Shown: in pieces, positions 1-10,112 of the stretch | How the letters are laid out: every line of letters begins with the position of its first letter | Numbering within the stretch: position 1 is the stretch's first letter | From: Microbacterium commune | GTDB lineage: Bacteria > Actinomycetota > Actinomycetes > Actinomycetales > Microbacteriaceae | DNA length: 64,000 nucleotides | Assembly (NCBI RefSeq): GCF_014836945.1 | Contig: NZ_JACSPX010000001.1 | Coordinates: forward strand, 1,201,510-1,265,509 | Direction of reading: 5' to 3' | The notes under the pieces: generated by a model | What the model was told of the DNA's origin: nothing | Seen by the model: only the letters and a program-made list of their open reading frames with translations | Databases searched by the model: none | Made by a program: the position numbers and the translations under genes

Positions 1-106
1 CCCGCCCGTCGCGCCGGATCGCATCACGACGATCATGACGGCGCTGAACGCCACCGGCGAGCTCGTGCTGGACGAGTACATCCACGCTGCGGCCGAACCG
101 GCGTGA
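1..106 (+). CDS. C-terminal fragment of an unidentified protein
   Basis: An open frame runs from the window edge to a TGA at 104-106 and gives 34 residues ending in EYIHAAAEPA. It is followed within 35 bp by a strong terminator hairpin, as expected for a gene end. Too little is visible to name the family. No start, domain or motif can be seen. Confidence 0.5.
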   Translation, partial: PPVAPDRITTIMTALNATGELVLDEYIHAAAEPA

Positions 107-137
107 CGACGCGCCGGTCGTCACGCCGGATGGAAAC

Positions 138-170
138 GGCGAAGGCCCCGGATGATCCGGGGCCTTCGCC
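138..170. terminator. Bidirectional intrinsic terminator
   Basis: A perfect 15-bp stem with a 3-nt loop (GGCGAAGGCCCC... at 138 pairing with ...GGGGCCTTCGCC ending at 170). It lies between the end of the upstream plus-strand gene and the 3' end of minus-strand tRNA-Leu, so it can serve both transcripts. Confidence 0.8.
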
Positions 171-176
171 GTTCTG

Positions 177-260
177 TGCGCGAGGGGGGACTTGAACCCC
201 CACGCCCTTGCGAGCACTGGCACCTGAAGCCAGCGCGTCTACCTATTCCGCCACTCGCGC
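177..260 (-). tRNA. tRNA-Leu (anticodon CAG)
   Basis: Read on the minus strand, an 84-nt type II tRNA: 7-bp acceptor stem (GCGCGAG pairing with CTCGCGC, discriminator A), D arm with TGGCGGAATAGGTAGACG, anticodon stem CTGGC/GCCAG with loop TTCAGGT giving CAG, a long variable arm and a T arm with GGTTCAAGTCC. CCA is not encoded. The long variable arm agrees with leucine. Confidence 0.95.
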
Positions 261-399
261 ATCGTCTCGTTCCGGAGAACTCAACCTCGAAAGGCTATCA
301 CGATGGACGGCGTGCTTCGAACCGCTCCGACCTCGAGAAGCGGTTATCCAGCCCGCCTGACTACGATGGCCCTACCGGTCGGCATGCCAGAGGAACCTC

Positions 400-1083
400 G
401 TGGGACTACTTGACAGCTTTGAGAAAGGTCTGGAACGCGCTGTGAACAGCGCGTTCGCCAAGACCTTCCGCAGCGGCATCCAGCCGGTGGAGATCGCCTC
501 GGCGCTGCGGCGCGAGGCCGACACGAACGCGGCTGTGGTGAGCCGCGACCGCATCATCACCCCCAGCGACTACCTCGTGCGGCTCAGCCCGGACGATCAC
601 GAGCGGATGCGCACGCTCGGCCGCGCGCTGCACGAAGAGCTCTTCGCGCTGATGACCACGCACGCCCGCGCGCAGGGCTACAGCTTCGCCGGCCCGCTGC
701 ACATCTCGATGGAGGCCGACGAGAGCCTGGCCACCGGCATCGTGCGGGTGAACTGCTCCTCCGTCGAGAGCACCGTCGACTGGCAGGGTGTCGTCGAGAT
801 CGACGGCCGCCGGCATCCGCTCACCAGCGCCCGCACGGTGATCGGCCGCGGCGGCGACGCCGACATCACCATCTCCGATGCGGGCTCCAGCCGTCGTCAC
901 GCCGAGATCCTCTGGGACGGCGAGCGCGGGATGCTGCGCGACCTGGGTTCGACGAACGGCACCAAGGTCGATGGGCAGAAGATCCGCGAGACCGCGCTCA
1001 CGCCGGGCACATCGTTCACGATCGGCCGCACCGAGCTCACCTTCGACGTCGTCCCGGTGAACTCCGAAGGGACCGCCCGATGA
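400..1083 (+). CDS. fhaA: FHA-domain protein FhaA (DUF3662 plus FHA)
   Basis: A 227-aa cytosolic protein. The N-terminal ~115 residues match the DUF3662 domain of FhaA (opening GLLDSFEKGLERAVNSAF, then QPVEIASALRREAD). A C-terminal FHA domain from about residue 143 shows the IGRG, SRRHAEI and GSTNGT signatures of phosphothreonine binding. FhaA homologues bind PknB-phosphorylated partners, including MurJ, and link kinase signalling to wall synthesis. The GTG start has AGAGGA about 6 nt upstream. It heads the seven-gene fhaA-pknB run. Its TGA once overlapped the fhaB ATG; a 77-bp duplication now separates them. Confidence 0.93.
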   Translation: MGLLDSFEKGLERAVNSAFAKTFRSGIQPVEIASALRREADTNAAVVSRDRIITPSDYLVRLSPDDHERMRTLGRALHEELFALMTTHARAQGYSFAGPLHISMEADESLATGIVRVNCSSVESTVDWQGVVEIDGRRHPLTSARTVIGRGGDADITISDAGSSRRHAEILWDGERGMLRDLGSTNGTKVDGQKIRETALTPGTSFTIGRTELTFDVVPVNSEGTAR

Positions 1084-1163
1084 GTGCCCTTCGACTCGCT
1101 GCGCTCGCTCAGGAACCGGCTGTGGTCGCGGCCTTCCGATCCGAAGGGACCGCCCGATGAGTG
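1063..1163. repeat. 77-bp insertion flanked by a 24-bp direct repeat, carrying a REP-like element
   Basis: The 24 bases at 1063-1086 (spanning the fhaA stop and an ATG) recur exactly at 1140-1163 (spanning the fhaB start). Between them lies CTTCGACTCGCTGCGCTCGC, the same REP-like motif seen between gyrA and gyrB and in the parS arrays. The duplication keeps an ATGA stop/start overlap on both sides, enclosing a 26-codon frame (1080-1160) that ends in SEGTAR like FhaA itself. Confidence 0.85.
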
Positions 1164-1648
1164 AACTCGTGCTCCTGCTGCTGCGCATCGGCTTCCTGGT
1201 GCTGCTGTGGTTCTTCGTGTTCGGTGTCGTCTACTCACTCCGCGCCGACCTGTTCGGCGTCCGGGTGCGCAAGATGCCGGCCGGTGAAGCGGCCGCTGCT
1301 CCCCCGGCCTCCCCCGCCCCCACGCCGGCGCGTGAGCCGTCGAACGGCCGGGCTCCCACCCACCTGATCATCACCTCCGGCCCCAAGGCCGGGCTCGAGG
1401 TGCCGCTGGGCTCGGCGGACTCGCTGTCGATCGGCCGATCCAGCGAGTCGGGCCTCGTGATCCGCGACGACTACACCTCCAGCCACCATGCGCGACTGTC
1501 CAAGCGCGGCGACATCTGGACCATCCAGGATCTGGACTCCACCAACGGCACCTATCTCGACGGGCGACGCCTGGGCGACAAGCCCCTCCAGGTCGCGATC
1601 GGAACCCCCATCAAGGTGGGCGCCACGACCTTCGAGCTGCGATCCTAA
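1157..1648 (+). CDS. fhaB: Membrane-anchored FHA-domain protein FhaB (FipA-like)
   Basis: A 163-aa protein with one N-terminal membrane segment (residues 4-27, LVLLLLRIGFLVLLWFFVFG), a Pro/Ala-rich linker and a C-terminal FHA domain (about 70-160) with SIGRS, SSHHARL and DSTNGTYL motifs. FhaB/FipA homologues are phosphorylated by Pkn kinases and interact with division proteins, reading threonine phosphorylation at the membrane. The ATG at 1157 overlaps the stop of the short frame in the 77-bp insertion. pstP follows 14 bp downstream. Confidence 0.92.
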   Translation: MSELVLLLLRIGFLVLLWFFVFGVVYSLRADLFGVRVRKMPAGEAAAAPPASPAPTPAREPSNGRAPTHLIITSGPKAGLEVPLGSADSLSIGRSSESGLVIRDDYTSSHHARLSKRGDIWTIQDLDSTNGTYLDGRRLGDKPLQVAIGTPIKVGATTFELRS

Positions 1649-1662
1649 GGTCCCGCATCCAG

Positions 1663-2951
<1,289 letters not shown>

Positions 2952-2955
<4 letters not shown>

Positions 2956-4334
2956 CCGCCGTCTCGGCCGACACCAGCGTGCTGAAGGCGCTGAAGAAGA
3001 TCCGGATGCCGCAGAAGCAGCGCAACCGGGAGTTCTGGCTGCTGCTGTTCGCGCTGCTCATCTCCGGGGCGGCGCTGACCCTCGTGCAGCTGGGCGCCCA
3101 GCAGGCCATCAACCCCACGATCCTGCTCTTCGCCGGAGGTCTCGGCGTGCTGGTCTTCGCGCTGCACGTGGTGCTGCGCATCGTGGCATCCGACGCCGAC
3201 CCCTTCGTGCTGCCCATCGCGACGGTGCTCACGGGTCTCGGCATCGCCATGATCCACCGCATCGACATCGCGACGAAGCTCACCGGGTGGGACGCGTTCT
3301 CGAGCAAGCAGCTCGCATGGACGGCGCTCTCCCTCGCCGGCGCGATCGCGATCGTGATCGCGCTGCGCAACTACCGCGTGCTCTACCGGTTCACCTATGT
3401 CTCGGGCCTCGCCGGCATCGTGCTGCTGATCCTGCCGTTCATTCCCGGGCTGCGCGCGCGCGGCGTGAACGCAGACGTGTGGGTGTCGCTCGGCGGTGTC
3501 GTGTCGTTCCAGCCCGGCGAGCTGGCCAAGATCTGCCTGGCGATCTTCTTCGCCGGCTACCTGGTGCGCACGCGGGAGAGCCTCAGCTCGGTGGGCCGAC
3601 GGGTTCTCGGGATCACGTGGCCCCGCATGCGCGAACTGGGCCCGGTGCTCGTGGTCTGGCTGCTGTCGCTGCTGATCATCGTGACGCAGCGCGACCTCGG
3701 CACCGGTGTGCTGATCTTCGGCATGTTCATCGCGATGCTCTACGTCGCCACGGGGAAGACGAGCTGGGTGCTCATCGGTCTCGCCGGCGTCGCGGTCGGA
3801 GTCTTCCTCGCGACCCGTGTGCTCGCCTACGTGCAGGGACGCTTCAGGAACTGGCTCGACGCGTTCAACCCCGATGTGATCTCCCGCGACGGCGGCAGCT
3901 ATCAGCTGGTCGAGGGCATCTTCGGCCTGGCGCACGGCGGTCTGATCGGCACGGGGTGGGGCCAGGGCCGCCCGCAGATCACCCCGCTCGCGCACAGCGA
4001 CTACATCATTCCGAGCCTCGGTGAGGAGCTGGGCATCGTCGGGCTGTTCGCGATCCTCTGCCTGTACATGGTGTTCGTGAGTCGCGGTCTGCGCATCGGG
4101 ATGGCCGGGCAGGACGACTTCGGCAAGCTGCTCGCCGCCGGGCTGTCGTTCACGATCGCGCTGCAGGTGTTCATCATGGTCGGCGGAGTCACCCGGGTGA
4201 TCCCGCTCACCGGTCTGACCACGCCGTTCCTCGCCGCCGGCGGCTCGTCGCTCGTGGCCAACTGGCTGATCGTCGCGCTGCTGTTGCGCATCAGCGATGC
4301 GGTGCGCCGCCAGCCCAGGGTGGTGATCGGCTGA
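2952..4334 (+). CDS. rodA: FtsW/RodA/SpoVE-family peptidoglycan polymerase (RodA)
   Basis: A 460-aa polytopic SEDS glycosyltransferase that polymerises lipid II during elongation, working with the PBP encoded next door. About ten hydrophobic segments are visible. Family motifs include FQPGELAKI, QRDLGTGVLIF, and GGSYQLVEG followed by the GWGQGRPQ loop. The open frame continues upstream inside pstP, but the ATG at 2952 is chosen because it overlaps the pstP stop and gives the normal family length. Its stop overlaps the pbpA ATG (TGATG). Confidence 0.95.
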
Positions 4335-5788
4335 TGACCAAAGAGCTGCGCCGACTGAGTTTCGTCATCCTCGCGATGTTCCTGTCGCTGTTCGCTGCGA
4401 CGAGCTGGATCCAGGTGGTCGACGCCGACAGCCTGGCGCAGAACCCCGCGAACACGCGCACGCGCCTGGACAGCTACCAGATCCAGCGCGGGTCGATCAT
4501 CGTCGACGGCACCGCCATCGCGACATCCGTGCCGGCCGACGATCGGTACCAGTACCAGCGGATGTACAGCGACCCCGCGCTGTGGGCGCCGATCACCGGC
4601 TACTACAACCCCGTGCTCGATTCGCGCACCGGCATCGAGGGCGCCCTCAATTCCGATCTCTCCGGCACCGGGTCGAACGCGTTCTTCGGCGAGATCGAGC
4701 GCATCCTCTCCGGTCAGCCGCAGCAGGGTCTCAGCGTCCAGCTGACCATGGATCCGCAGGCGCAGCGCGCGGCGTATGACGCCATGCAGGGCCTGAAGGG
4801 CGCCGTCGTCGCCATCGAACCGGCGACGGGCCGCGTGCTCGCCATGGTCTCGACCCCCGGTTTCGACACGAACGCCCTCGCCGCGCACGACCCCGCGGTC
4901 GTCGAGGCCGAGTACGACCGTCTGGCGGCCGATCCCGACAAGCCGCTGTACAACCGCGCCATCGGGGGCAACCTGAACCCGCCAGGGTCGACCTTCAAGG
5001 TCGTCGTCGCCGCCGCGGCGCTGGCATCCGGCGAGTGGACCCTCGACTCGACCTTCCCGAACCCGGCCCGCTACACACTGCCCGGCACGAGCACGACCGT
5101 GTCGAACGCGTGGGGCGGCGCCTGCGGCGACGGCGAGACCACGACGCTGGCGCAGGCGCTGAAGCTCAGCTGCAACATCCCGATGGCCGAGCTCGCGGTC
5201 GAGCTCGGCGACAAGCGCATCCGCGAGATGGCCGAGAAGTTCGGCTTCAACACCGACCTCGAGATCCCCCTCGCCGTCACGCCCTCGAGCTACCCGTCCG
5301 GGCTCAGCGACGACGCGACCGCCCTCACCGGGTTCGGCCAGGGCAAGGTCACCGCGACACCGCTCACGATCGCGATGGTCGCCGCCGGACTGGCCAATGA
5401 CGGCACGGTGATGAAGCCGCGGATGGTGGATGCCGTGATCGGCGATGACTTCGCCGTGCACACGCAGTTCGACGACGAGGTCCTGGCCGAAGCACTCGAC
5501 CCCGAGGCGGCCGATGCCCTGACCGCTGTGCTGGTCGAGGGCGTCGCGTCGGGAGCGGCGACGGGTGCAAGAATAGACGGCGTCGATGTCGCCGGAAAGA
5601 CGGGCACGGCGGAGAACGGCGGCAAGCCGTACACGCTGTGGTTCACAGGTTTCGCGCCTGCGGAGGATCCGCAGGTCGCGGTGGCAGTCGTCGTCGAAGA
5701 CGGCGGTGGAAGAGGCACATCGGGCAGCGGCAACGCGATCGCCGCTCCGATTGCGAAGAAGGTCATAGAGGCGGTGCTGGGCAGATGA
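4334..5788 (+). CDS. pbpA: Class B penicillin-binding protein PbpA (peptidoglycan transpeptidase)
   Basis: A 484-aa D,D-transpeptidase anchored by an N-terminal membrane helix (residues ~8-25). All three active-site motifs are present: S219-T-F-K222, S279-C-N281 and K422-T-G424. It lacks a transglycosylase domain, so it pairs with the adjacent SEDS polymerase RodA to crosslink new glycan. It overlaps rodA and pknA by short ATG/TGA overlaps, so all three are probably translationally coupled. In mycobacteria PbpA is regulated by the PknA/PknB system. Confidence 0.95.
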   Translation: MTKELRRLSFVILAMFLSLFAATSWIQVVDADSLAQNPANTRTRLDSYQIQRGSIIVDGTAIATSVPADDRYQYQRMYSDPALWAPITGYYNPVLDSRTGIEGALNSDLSGTGSNAFFGEIERILSGQPQQGLSVQLTMDPQAQRAAYDAMQGLKGAVVAIEPATGRVLAMVSTPGFDTNALAAHDPAVVEAEYDRLAADPDKPLYNRAIGGNLNPPGSTFKVVVAAAALASGEWTLDSTFPNPARYTLPGTSTTVSNAWGGACGDGETTTLAQALKLSCNIPMAELAVELGDKRIREMAEKFGFNTDLEIPLAVTPSSYPSGLSDDATALTGFGQGKVTATPLTIAMVAAGLANDGTVMKPRMVDAVIGDDFAVHTQFDDEVLAEALDPEAADALTAVLVEGVASGAATGARIDGVDVAGKTGTAENGGKPYTLWFTGFAPAEDPQVAVAVVVEDGGGRGTSGSGNAIAAPIAKKVIEAVLGR

Positions 5789-7575
5789 GGCCGACGCAGG
5801 GTGTGTCTTTCGGAGGACGCTACGAGCTGTTGTCGCGGATTGCGATCGGCGGCATGGGCGAGGTGTGGGAGGCGACCGACCACGTGATCGGTCGCACCGT
5901 CGCCATCAAGATCCTCAAGGACGAGTACATGGGCGATCCGGGCTTCCTCGAGCGCTTCCGCGCCGAGGCTCGCCACGCCGCGCTCGTCAACCACGAGGGC
6001 ATCGCCAGCGTGTTCGACTACGGCGAGGAGAACGGCTCCGCCTTCCTTGTCATGGAACTCGTGCCAGGCGAGGCGCTGTCGACGATCCTCGAACGCGACG
6101 GAGCGCTGAGCCCCGACAAGACGCTCGACATCGTCGCGCAGACCGCGTCGGCGCTGCAGGCCGCGCACGCGGCCGGTCTCGTGCACCGCGACATCAAGCC
6201 GGGCAACCTGCTGATCACGCCCGATGGGCGCGTGAAGATCACCGACTTCGGCATCGCCCGCATCGCCGACCAGGTGCCGCTGACCGCCACCGGACAGGTG
6301 ATGGGCACCGTGCAGTACCTGTCGCCCGAGCAGGCCTCCGGGCATGCGGCGTCGCCCGCGACCGACGTGTACTCGCTCGGCATCGTCGCGTACGAGAGCC
6401 TCGCGGGCAAGCGGCCGTTCACCGGAGAATCGCAGGTGGCCATCGCGATGGCGCAGATCAACGAGCAGCCTCCGCCGCTGCCCGATTCGGTGCCGGCGCC
6501 CGTGCGCAACCTCGTCATGGCGATGATCGCGAAGAAGCCGGCCGATCGGCCGTCGTCGGCGGCGACGGTCTCGCGCGCCGCGCAGGCCCTGCGCCGCGGC
6601 GACCTGAACTCGGCCGCGATCGCCGTGCCCGCCATCGCGGGTGCGGGTGTGGCGGATGCCGATGATGCGACGCGCATCCTCACCGGGATGGGCGGCGATG
6701 AGGCCACGCGCATCCTGCCGACGACCGCCCAGCTTCCCTCCGGAGCAGCCGTCGCCGCGACGACCACCGAGCCGGAGGAGCCGAAGAAGCGCAAGCGCAG
6801 CCCGTGGACGTGGCCGCTCATCGCCCTGATCGCGCTGCTCGTGCTCGTGCTCGGCGGCACGCTGATCGCCATGCTCAGCAATCAGGATGAGGCCAAGCCC
6901 GCGGCGTCGACGTCGAGCCCGGCGTCGCCCAAGCCGAAGCCGAGCTCGGCCACGCCGAGCGCACCCGAGAAGGCACTCGTCAACGTCGGCGACCTCGATC
7001 TCGTCGAGCGGCCGTGCGAGGACGCGAAGCAGACCCTCATCGAGGCCGGTCTCGACGGCGACTGCGTCGAAGGCAACACCGCCGCCCCCTCCTCCGACCG
7101 CGAGGGCTGGGTGCAGAGCGTCAGCCCCTCGGGCAACGTCGAAGAGGGCACCGTGATCACGCTCACGACCTACAAGGCCGCGGTCAGCATTCCCGAGCCC
7201 GGTTCGGCGCCGAGCCTCAGCGACACCCCGACCACGGGCGCCACGGTCACCCTGAACTGGACGAACTTCGAATGCCCGTCCGGTGTGCCGGCCCTCTCGG
7301 CGTACGAGGTCAAGCTCACCAACGCGACCTTCGATGACGGCAGCGCGGATCGCACGTTCAGCCGCGGTCAGCTCAGCGCGCCGATCACCATCACGGGCAC
7401 TCCCGGTGCCACGGTGACGGCCAGCTACGTCGCGTTCTGCGGAAACGACATGCCGTCCCCGCGTTCGCCGCAGATGGAGAAGCAGATCGAGGCCCCCGCC
7501 ACCCCGCCCCCGCCCGCCGACGGGGGCGCCGGTGAGGGCGCCGGTGACACCGGGGGCACAGCCCCCACCCAGTAA
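5785..7575 (+). CDS. pknA: Transmembrane Ser/Thr protein kinase PknA with PASTA-like ectodomain
   Basis: A 596-aa receptor kinase. The cytosolic kinase domain (~12-270) has the Gly-rich loop, K42 in VAIKIL, the H-R-D136 catalytic loop and D154-F-G. A membrane helix lies near 340-365. One PASTA-type domain follows (~397-465), then a fibronectin-III-like region (~466-560) with two cysteines and an acidic Pro/Gly tail. Classical mycobacterial PknA lacks such an ectodomain, so this is an extended form. The ATG at 5785 overlaps the pbpA stop; a longer in-frame start inside pbpA is less likely. Confidence 0.92.
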   Translation: MRPTQGVSFGGRYELLSRIAIGGMGEVWEATDHVIGRTVAIKILKDEYMGDPGFLERFRAEARHAALVNHEGIASVFDYGEENGSAFLVMELVPGEALSTILERDGALSPDKTLDIVAQTASALQAAHAAGLVHRDIKPGNLLITPDGRVKITDFGIARIADQVPLTATGQVMGTVQYLSPEQASGHAASPATDVYSLGIVAYESLAGKRPFTGESQVAIAMAQINEQPPPLPDSVPAPVRNLVMAMIAKKPADRPSSAATVSRAAQALRRGDLNSAAIAVPAIAGAGVADADDATRILTGMGGDEATRILPTTAQLPSGAAVAATTTEPEEPKKRKRSPWTWPLIALIALLVLVLGGTLIAMLSNQDEAKPAASTSSPASPKPKPSSATPSAPEKALVNVGDLDLVERPCEDAKQTLIEAGLDGDCVEGNTAAPSSDREGWVQSVSPSGNVEEGTVITLTTYKAAVSIPEPGSAPSLSDTPTTGATVTLNWTNFECPSGVPALSAYEVKLTNATFDDGSADRTFSRGQLSAPITITGTPGATVTASYVAFCGNDMPSPRSPQMEKQIEAPATPPPPADGGAGEGAGDTGGTAPTQ

Positions 7576-7615
7576 TCTGGAAGAGGTCGTCCGAGAGGTC
7601 TGAGGGGAGTCGTCT

Positions 7616-9337
7616 GTGTCGCCAGAGCCGCGCATCATCGCCGGTCGCTACCGCGTCGATGAGGTCATCGGTCATGGCGGCATGGCCAGAGTGCACCGCG
7701 GCTACGATCTGACGCTCGGACGCGAGGTCGCGATCAAGATCCTCGACCCGGAACTCGCGCGCGACACCGCGTTCCGCACCCGCTTCCGTCTCGAAGCGCA
7801 GGCGGCATCGCGCATGTCGCACCCCTCGATCGTGCGTGTCTACGACGCCGGTGACCCGTCGACGGCGTCGCGGACGCAGCAGCCGGGCGACGCGGCGGAG
7901 CAGACCGAGCCGTACATCGTGATGGAGCTGGTGCAGGGCACCCTGCTCAAGGACATCATCGCGAAGGGTCCGCTTCCGGTCGCCGACGCGATCCGCTACG
8001 AGGACGGCATCCTCGAGGCGCTCGAGTACTCGCATCGCGCCGGCGTCGTGCATCGCGACATCAAGCCGGGCAACGTGATGATCACCGACAAGGGCACCGT
8101 GAAGGTGATGGACTTCGGCATCGCCCGCGCCGTGTCCGACTCGTCGTCGACCGTCGCCGAGACGACGCAGATCCTCGGCACCGCCGCGTACTTCTCCCCC
8201 GAGCAGGCCAAGGGCGAGGCGGTCGATGCGCGCACCGACCTCTACTCGGCCGGGGTCGTGCTGTACGAGATGCTCACGGGTCGCCAGCCGTTCCGCGGCG
8301 ACTCCCCCGTCGCCGTCGCCTACCAGCACGTCAGCGAGACGCCGCTGCCCCCGACAGAGGTCAATGAGCAGCTGCCGCGGTCGATGGATGCCATCGTGCT
8401 GCGCGCCCTCGCGAAAGACCCCTACCAGCGATTCCCCGACGCCGGATCGTTCCGCCTCGCTCTGAAAGCGGTCGCCGACGGCCATGCGCCGAGCAAGAGG
8501 GACATCGGAGCCCTCACCAGCGAGCTCTACGGCTCCAACCCGCGGCAGGCGCAGGAGACCGCGCGGTCGCTGCGTCAGCTGAGCACGGACACGACGATGA
8601 CCCGCACGCAGTCCGGCCCGCCGGTGGCCTGGATCTGGGCGGGCGTGGCCCTGCTGGCGGTGCTGCTGATCTCGGTGCTCATCTGGGTGGTCACCCTGGC
8701 CATGCAGCCGAAGGATGTGCCCACGTCGTCGGTGACCGTGCCGAACCTCGTCAACCTCACAGCCGACGATGCCGAGGACGCCCTGCAGGAGAGAGGGCTG
8801 ATCCCCGACATGCGGGAGGAGGCGAGCGTCGACTTCGACGAAGGACGCGTCATCCGCTCAGCGCCGACGACCGGCGCGAAGCTGACCGCCGGCACCTCGG
8901 TGATCGTGTACGTCTCGACCGGCGCCGACACGGTCGAGATGCCCACGGTGGAGGGGCTGTCGCAGGATGCCGCGAAGCAGGTTCTGGGTGCGGCGCGGCT
9001 CGAACTCGGCACCGTGCGGCCCCAGAACGACAAGGACGCTCAGGCGGGAACAGTGCTCAGCGCGAGCGAGGCGGCCGGATCTCAGGTCGCCCCGGGGACG
9101 GTCGTCGACCTCGTCATCGCGAACGGCAACGTCACGCTCGAGGACATGACCGGCTTCTCGATGGATGCCGCGAAAGGGCAGCTCGAGAAGCTCGGCCTCG
9201 AGGCGGAGCCCGTCGAGCTCGGACCGTGCGCCGAGGGACAGACGCCGAATGTCGTCGCCTCGATGTCGAAGTCGCCGGGCGAGGTGCCCATCCACTCCAC
9301 CGTCGAGCTACGCTACTGCGTGCCTCCGACGGGCTGA
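7616..9337 (+). CDS. pknB: Transmembrane Ser/Thr protein kinase PknB with three PASTA domains
   Basis: A 573-aa receptor kinase. The kinase domain carries K41, H-R-D148 and D166-F-G. A membrane helix lies at ~340-365. Three extracellular PASTA domains follow (~373-438, 439-505, 506-570), which bind peptidoglycan fragments or lipid II in homologues. The GTG start has TGAGGGGA upstream. The third PASTA domain has a cysteine pair (GPCAEG and RYCV), plausibly a disulfide. It is the last gene of the operon, and its 3' end overlaps the converging amidotransferase gene by 25 bp. Confidence 0.95.
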   Translation: MSPEPRIIAGRYRVDEVIGHGGMARVHRGYDLTLGREVAIKILDPELARDTAFRTRFRLEAQAASRMSHPSIVRVYDAGDPSTASRTQQPGDAAEQTEPYIVMELVQGTLLKDIIAKGPLPVADAIRYEDGILEALEYSHRAGVVHRDIKPGNVMITDKGTVKVMDFGIARAVSDSSSTVAETTQILGTAAYFSPEQAKGEAVDARTDLYSAGVVLYEMLTGRQPFRGDSPVAVAYQHVSETPLPPTEVNEQLPRSMDAIVLRALAKDPYQRFPDAGSFRLALKAVADGHAPSKRDIGALTSELYGSNPRQAQETARSLRQLSTDTTMTRTQSGPPVAWIWAGVALLAVLLISVLIWVVTLAMQPKDVPTSSVTVPNLVNLTADDAEDALQERGLIPDMREEASVDFDEGRVIRSAPTTGAKLTAGTSVIVYVSTGADTVEMPTVEGLSQDAAKQVLGAARLELGTVRPQNDKDAQAGTVLSASEAAGSQVAPGTVVDLVIANGNVTLEDMTGFSMDAAKGQLEKLGLEAEPVELGPCAEGQTPNVVASMSKSPGEVPIHSTVELRYCVPPTG

Positions 9338-9960
9338 CACCCCACCCCGTCCGCGCGCACGGACGCGAGCCAGTTGCCGAGCAGACGGTGCCCGTGCTCG
9401 GTGAGCACGCTCTCGGGGTGGAACTGCACTCCGATGATCGGCAGGGCGTCATGCTCGACCGCCATGATCGTGCCGTGCTCGGCTCGCGCGCTGACACGCA
9501 GCATCGGCGGCAGCGACGCATCGTCGAGGGCGAGCGAGTGGTAGCGTCCCGCCGCGAACGGCGAGGGGATGCCGTCGAACAGCGATGATGCGTCGTGGCT
9601 CACCTGCGAGACCATGCCGTGCATCAGCTCCGGCGCCGCGCCGACCGCGCCGCCGAAGGCCTCGCCGATCGTCTGGTGGCCGAGGCAGACGCCGAGCAGC
9701 GGCATCCCGATCTCCGCCGCCAGGCGCACGACCTCGATCGACGCACCGGCATCCGCGGGCGAACCGGGTCCGGGAGAGATCATCACGGCGTCGAAACCGA
9801 GCAGGAGCTCGCGCCAGTGGTGGCGCACCTCGGCATCCGGAGCGGGTCCGGCGGCATCCGCCTCCACCATCACCACCTCCGCGCCCAGCTCGCGGAGGTA
9901 GCCGATCAGGGTGTGCACGAAGCTGTCGTGGTTGTCGACCACGAGCACCCGTGCTGTCAC
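9313..9960 (-). CDS. pabA: Glutamine amidotransferase, anthranilate/aminodeoxychorismate synthase component II
   Basis: A 215-aa class I glutamine amidotransferase supplying ammonia for p-aminobenzoate or anthranilate synthesis. The triad is visible: C92 in LGVCLGHQ, and H181 and E183 in HPES; the oxyanion motif PGPGSP is at ~63-68. No synthase component I is adjacent. This locus beside pknB is a widespread actinobacterial arrangement annotated as either pabA or trpG, and the sequence alone does not decide. The GTG start overlaps the stop of the 51-aa gene (GTGA). Only the last ~215 residues of a longer open frame are real. Confidence 0.88.
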   Translation of the reverse strand: MTARVLVVDNHDSFVHTLIGYLRELGAEVVMVEADAAGPAPDAEVRHHWRELLLGFDAVMISPGPGSPADAGASIEVVRLAAEIGMPLLGVCLGHQTIGEAFGGAVGAAPELMHGMVSQVSHDASSLFDGIPSPFAAGRYHSLALDDASLPPMLRVSARAEHGTIMAVEHDALPIIGVQFHPESVLTEHGHRLLGNWLASVRADGVGCQPVGGTQ

Positions 9961-10112
9961 TGCAGGTCCACCTCGCCGGGCGTGATCAGCGGACTGATCC
10001 AGGGGAAGACGTGGAAGAACAGCGCGTAGAGCACAGCCGCCACCAGCAGCAGCAGGATGAACAGGCGCACCCACCACGGTCCGGGCAGCAGGTGCCACAG
10101 GGCTGCGTACAT
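9957..10112 (-). CDS. Small membrane protein (51 aa) between sortase and amidotransferase genes
   Basis: An ATG at 10112 sharing one base with the srtE stop, and a TGA overlapping the GTG of the next gene, enclose 51 codons. The product begins MYAALWHLLPGP, has one strong membrane helix (residues ~15-33, RLFILLLLVAAVLYALFF) and ends in a polar tail (TPGEVDLQ). The tight overlaps on both sides are the main evidence that it is translated. Its function is unknown; the setting suggests an envelope role near the sortase. Confidence 0.75.
   Translation of the reverse strand: MYAALWHLLPGPWWVRLFILLLLVAAVLYALFFHVFPWISPLITPGEVDLQ

Noticed and set aside
1080..1160. A functional 26-codon gene between fhaA and fhaB
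   Set aside because: It arises from the duplication itself and ends like FhaA; it is better seen as a coupling relic than a gene.
5290..7638. A 782-codon minus-strand frame across pbpA and pknA
   Set aside because: Shadow of two genes with complete catalytic motifs; its composition is Arg/Gly/His-rich and no start signal is seen.
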